Shown here piece by piece: positions 61,315-64,000 of a stretch of DNA of 64,000 nucleotides. A program made the translations under genes and the position numbers. The notes under the pieces were generated by a model. That model was not told the DNA's origin and did not search any database. It was given only the letters and a program-made list of their open reading frames with translations. The stretch's first letter is position 1. Every line of letters starts with the position of its first letter. This DNA is from Streptomyces sp. RerS4 (GTDB taxonomy: Bacteria; Actinomycetota; Actinomycetes; Streptomycetales; Streptomycetaceae), in assembly GCF_023515955.1 (NCBI RefSeq), contig NZ_CP097322.1, forward strand, positions 5,442,501 to 5,506,500. Direction: 5' to 3'.

Positions 61315-62679
61315 GTGGATCGCGAGCGACTCGTCCAGCAGCTCACCGCCGTGGTCGGGGACGCCCACGTGCTGACCGACCCCGCCGTGCGGGCCTCCTA
61401 CGAGACCGACTTCACCGGCCGCTACACCGGCCGCGCCCGCTGCGTGGTCCGCCCCGCCGACACCGCCGAGGTCGCCGCCGTGCTGCGACTGTGCCACGGC
61501 TCCGGGGTTCCGGTTCTCCCGCAGGGCGGCAACACCGGCCTGGTCGGCGGCTCCGTTCCCGGCCCCGACGGCGGCGAGGTCGTCCTGTCGCTGCGCCGGC
61601 TCACCGGGATCGGCCCCCTCGACCCGGACGCGCGGCGGATCACCGTCGGCGCGGGCCTGCCCCTGGCCGCGCTCCAGCGGCATCTTCGGCCGCTCGGCTG
61701 GGAGTTCGGCGTCGACCTCGCCGCGCGGGACTCCGCCACCCTGGGCGGGATGATCGCCACCAACGCGGGCGGCGAGCGCGTCGTCAAGTACGGCACCACC
61801 CGCGCCAACGTCGCCGGCGTGGAAGCCGTCCTGGCCGACGGCGGCGTCCTCGACCGGCTCGCCGGGCTGCCCAAGGACAACACCGGCTACGACCTCACCG
61901 GCCTGCTCGTCGGCAGCGAGGGCACCCTCGCCGTCGTCACCAGGGCCCGACTGCGCCTGGTCCCGCACCTTCCGCACCGGGTCACGGCGCTGCTGGCCCT
62001 GGACTCCCTCGCCTCGGCCATCGCCGTCCTGGGGCGGCTGCGGCTGCTCGAATCGCTGGAACTGGCGGAGTTCTTCACGGCCGACGGCCTGGCCCTGGTC
62101 CTGGAGCGGAGCGGACTGCCGGCCCCCTTCCGCAGCGCCCACCCCGTCCATCTCCTCGTCGAGTGCGCGGGCCGCCGCGATCCGTCCGGGGAACTGGCCG
62201 AGCTGCTGGAGGAGGCCGACGTGCGCGAGGTGGCCGTCGCCCTCCAGGACGCGGACCGCCGCCGCCTGGCCGCGTACCGGGAGCGGCACACCGAGTCGAT
62301 CAACGCCGCCGGGATCCCGCTGAAGCTCGACGTCACCGTGCCCCTCGCCGCGCTGCCCGGCTTCGTCGCCGACCTGCCGGCGCTCCTGGCCGGCCGGGGG
62401 AGCCCGTACGTCTTCGGTCACCTCGCGGAGGGGAACGTCCACGTGAACCTCCTCGGCGTCGCGCCCGCCGACGAGGAAGCCGTCACCGAGGCGGTGCTCG
62501 ACCGCGTCGCCGCCGCTGGCGGCAGCATCAGCGCCGAACACGGCATCGGCCGCGCCAAGGCCCCGTACCTGCACCTGACCCGATCGGCCGCCGACATCGC
62601 CGTGATGCGCTCGATCAAGGCGGCCCTCGACCCCACCGGTCTGCTGAGTCCGCACACCCTGCTGCCCACCGACGCCTGA
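61315..62679 (+). CDS. FAD-linked oxidase (glycolate/lactate dehydrogenase GlcD-like)
   Basis: A 454-residue flavoprotein of the VAO/GlcD family. LPQGGNTGLVGGSVP and ATLGGMIATNAGG bind FAD diphosphate, and the C-terminal cap contains the VFGHLAEGNVHVNLLG and ISAEHGIGRAK segments with the catalytic-region His residues. It oxidises alpha-hydroxy acids. GTG start chosen at the beginning of homology. It is probably a primary-metabolism gene, outside the cluster. Confidence 0.88.
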   Translation: MDRERLVQQLTAVVGDAHVLTDPAVRASYETDFTGRYTGRARCVVRPADTAEVAAVLRLCHGSGVPVLPQGGNTGLVGGSVPGPDGGEVVLSLRRLTGIGPLDPDARRITVGAGLPLAALQRHLRPLGWEFGVDLAARDSATLGGMIATNAGGERVVKYGTTRANVAGVEAVLADGGVLDRLAGLPKDNTGYDLTGLLVGSEGTLAVVTRARLRLVPHLPHRVTALLALDSLASAIAVLGRLRLLESLELAEFFTADGLALVLERSGLPAPFRSAHPVHLLVECAGRRDPSGELAELLEEADVREVAVALQDADRRRLAAYRERHTESINAAGIPLKLDVTVPLAALPGFVADLPALLAGRGSPYVFGHLAEGNVHVNLLGVAPADEEAVTEAVLDRVAAAGGSISAEHGIGRAKAPYLHLTRSAADIAVMRSIKAALDPTGLLSPHTLLPTDA

Positions 62680-62934
62680 GCCGAACCGAAGGCCGAAGGC
62701 CCCGACGACACCGGGTTTCCGGTTTGCCGTCGCTTGGCTTGATGTTTGCCCTCTCGATGAGGTCGCGAGGAGACGCGCGAGAGCGAGTTTCAGCCAATCG
62801 CCACATGACGGATCAGCTTTCGGTCATGGGTGCCTCACCAGCCACATGGCTTATGCCGTGCCTCTTTTCTGTCAGCGGCAGACAGGTAGGCTGCTGCCGC
62901 TGGCCGGGCCCGGTCAGTGACGGGGGGAGACACA

Positions 62935-64000
62935 TTGGGCGAGCGACTCAGTTTCAGAATTCTTGGTCCACTTATGGCCACCGCGGGGGAGCGATCGGTT
63001 CTGGTAGGAGGTGCCCGGCAACGTACGATTCTGGCCCTTTTGCTTTTGAGTCCCGGTCGAATCGTGCCCGTTGACACCCTGGTGGACGTAGTGTGGAACG
63101 GGAGGCCTCCGGCCACCGCGCGCACTCAGGTCGCCATCGTCATCGCGGCCCTGCGCAAGGCCTTCAAGGCCGAGGGCGTGACCGAGGAGGTCATCGCCAC
63201 CGCGCACCCCGGGTACCTGCTGCGCGCCGAGGGCCACACCCTGGACACCGTCACCTTCACCGAGCTGGTGGCGGAGGCCGAGATCGCGGTCCGCGAGCAG
63301 AGACCGGCCGACGCGGCGCGGTTCTACGCGGAGGCGCTCGCCCTGTGGAGGGGCCCAGCCCTGGCCGGGGTGACCGGTCAGCTCGTGGAGGACGAGGCGG
63401 CCCGCTGGGAAGAGGTCCGCATCAACGCCTACGAGGCGCACACGAGCGTGCAACTGGACCTCGGCCGACATCAACTCCTGCTGCCGGAACTCGCGGCGGC
63501 CGTACGCGAACACCCGCTGCGCGAACGCACCCGCTACCACCTGATCCTCGCCCAGTACCGGGCCGGCCGGCGCGCGGAGGCGATGGAGAGCTTCCGGGAG
63601 GCGCGGCGCCAGTTCATCGACGAGCTGGGCATGGAACCGGGCCCCGAGCTCCAGGAACTGCACGACGCGATCCTGCGCGACGACCCCTCCCTGGGGGCGC
63701 TGCCCCCGGAGAGCCCACCCGATCCGGCGGCGGCGCGCGGGCAGGTCGTCCCGTCCGAACTCCCGCCGGACGTACCCGGATTCGCCGGACGGGGCGAGGA
63801 ACTCGCCGCCCTCGACGCCCTGGTGGACGGTCAGGACGACGTCGGCGGGCGCACCCCCACCGTCGGACTGATCACCGGCGTCGCGGGCGTCGGCAAAACC
63901 GGTCTCGCCGTCCGCTGGGCGCACCGGGTTACCGAACAGTACCCGGACGGCAGGCTGTTCGCCGACCTGCGCGGCTATGACGAACACCACGCCCCGACCA
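62935..64000 (+). CDS. SARP/AfsR-like regulator with NB-ARC, 5' part
   Basis: The frame is open from a TTG preceded by GGGGGAG and runs off the window. The first 355 codons give an OmpR-like winged helix (LSFRILGPLMATAG, then IVPVDTLVDVVWNG), the bacterial transcriptional activation domain up to about 265, and the start of an NB-ARC ATPase with Walker A GVAGVGKTG. It resembles the SARP at 13483 in layout, but the sequences differ. The C-terminal part (TPR or other) lies outside. It may control genes to the right or the cluster; this is open. Confidence 0.85.
   Translation, partial: MGERLSFRILGPLMATAGERSVLVGGARQRTILALLLLSPGRIVPVDTLVDVVWNGRPPATARTQVAIVIAALRKAFKAEGVTEEVIATAHPGYLLRAEGHTLDTVTFTELVAEAEIAVREQRPADAARFYAEALALWRGPALAGVTGQLVEDEAARWEEVRINAYEAHTSVQLDLGRHQLLLPELAAAVREHPLRERTRYHLILAQYRAGRRAEAMESFREARRQFIDELGMEPGPELQELHDAILRDDPSLGALPPESPPDPAAARGQVVPSELPPDVPGFAGRGEELAALDALVDGQDDVGGRTPTVGLITGVAGVGKTGLAVRWAHRVTEQYPDGRLFADLRGYDEHHAPT

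Noticed and set aside
63093..63980. 295-codon plus-strand frame near the window end
   Set aside because: It is a shadow of the SARP gene, which reads in another frame from TTG 62935 to the end of the window.

Overview
The window is high-GC actinomycete DNA, almost certainly from a Streptomyces. Evidence: strong G/C bias at third codon positions, many GTG and TTG starts, genes packed with 4-base ATGA/GTGA overlaps, AfsR/SARP-type regulators, and a type II polyketide cluster in the gene order typical of angucyclines. I saw no tRNA, rRNA, CRISPR array, insertion sequence or TPP riboswitch.

Region 1 (1-10297, + strand) is one tight operon. It holds the end of an ATP-grasp ligase, a DUF364-like Rossmann protein, a cysteine-synthase-like PLP enzyme, a dipeptide epimerase of the enolase superfamily, an MFS exporter, a methyltransferase and an Opp/Nik-type ABC importer. 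It reads like synthesis, export and re-uptake of a small amino-acid-derived compound, possibly a metallophore. Region 2 (10480-16413) holds a methyltransferase, a deletion remnant of a glycosyltransferase, a two-domain GNAT protein, an AhpD-like protein and a large SARP/NB-ARC/TPR regulator with 11-bp-spaced repeats in its promoter.

Region 3 (16677-25682) has a ferredoxin plus P450, two overlapping OmpR-type response regulators (the second without its acidic pocket), an MFS pump with an alpha/beta hydrolase, a glycosyltransferase, an FMN reductase and a zinc-ribbon/HTH protein.

Region 4 (25911-50050, all +) is the core polyketide cluster. First come deoxysugar genes: thymidylyltransferase, 2,3-dehydratase, 3-ketoreductase, nucleotide-sugar dehydrogenase and a decarboxylase-like SDR. 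Next is a second type II set: two KASIII-like proteins, KS, CLF-like protein, ketoreductase, ACP and PPTase. Then comes the aromatic set in angucycline order: TcmI-type cyclase, KS-alpha, KS-beta, ACP, C9-ketoreductase and ARO/CYC. Tailoring genes follow: two PgaE/UrdE-like FAD hydroxylases, an ABM didomain protein, an O-methyltransferase, and a P450 with its own ferredoxin and ferredoxin reductase.

Region 5 (50047-57754) continues on the same strand without a break and is the most striking part. It encodes a thymidylate-synthase-fold protein with the cytosine-specifying Asp, a SAM methyltransferase and a nucleoside deoxyribosyltransferase-fold hydrolase. With these are thiE, thiO, thiS, thiG, thiD and a phosphatase. 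The set matches the logic of bacimethrin / 2'-methoxythiamine biosynthesis (known from Clostridium botulinum) plus a private thiazole and coupling pathway, fused to an angucycline-type operon.

Region 6 (57775-64000) is probably outside the cluster: a four-gene minus-strand set (XRE regulator, HExxH protein, membrane protein, PAP2), a divergent FAD-linked oxidase, and the 5' part of a second AfsR-like regulator cut by the window end.
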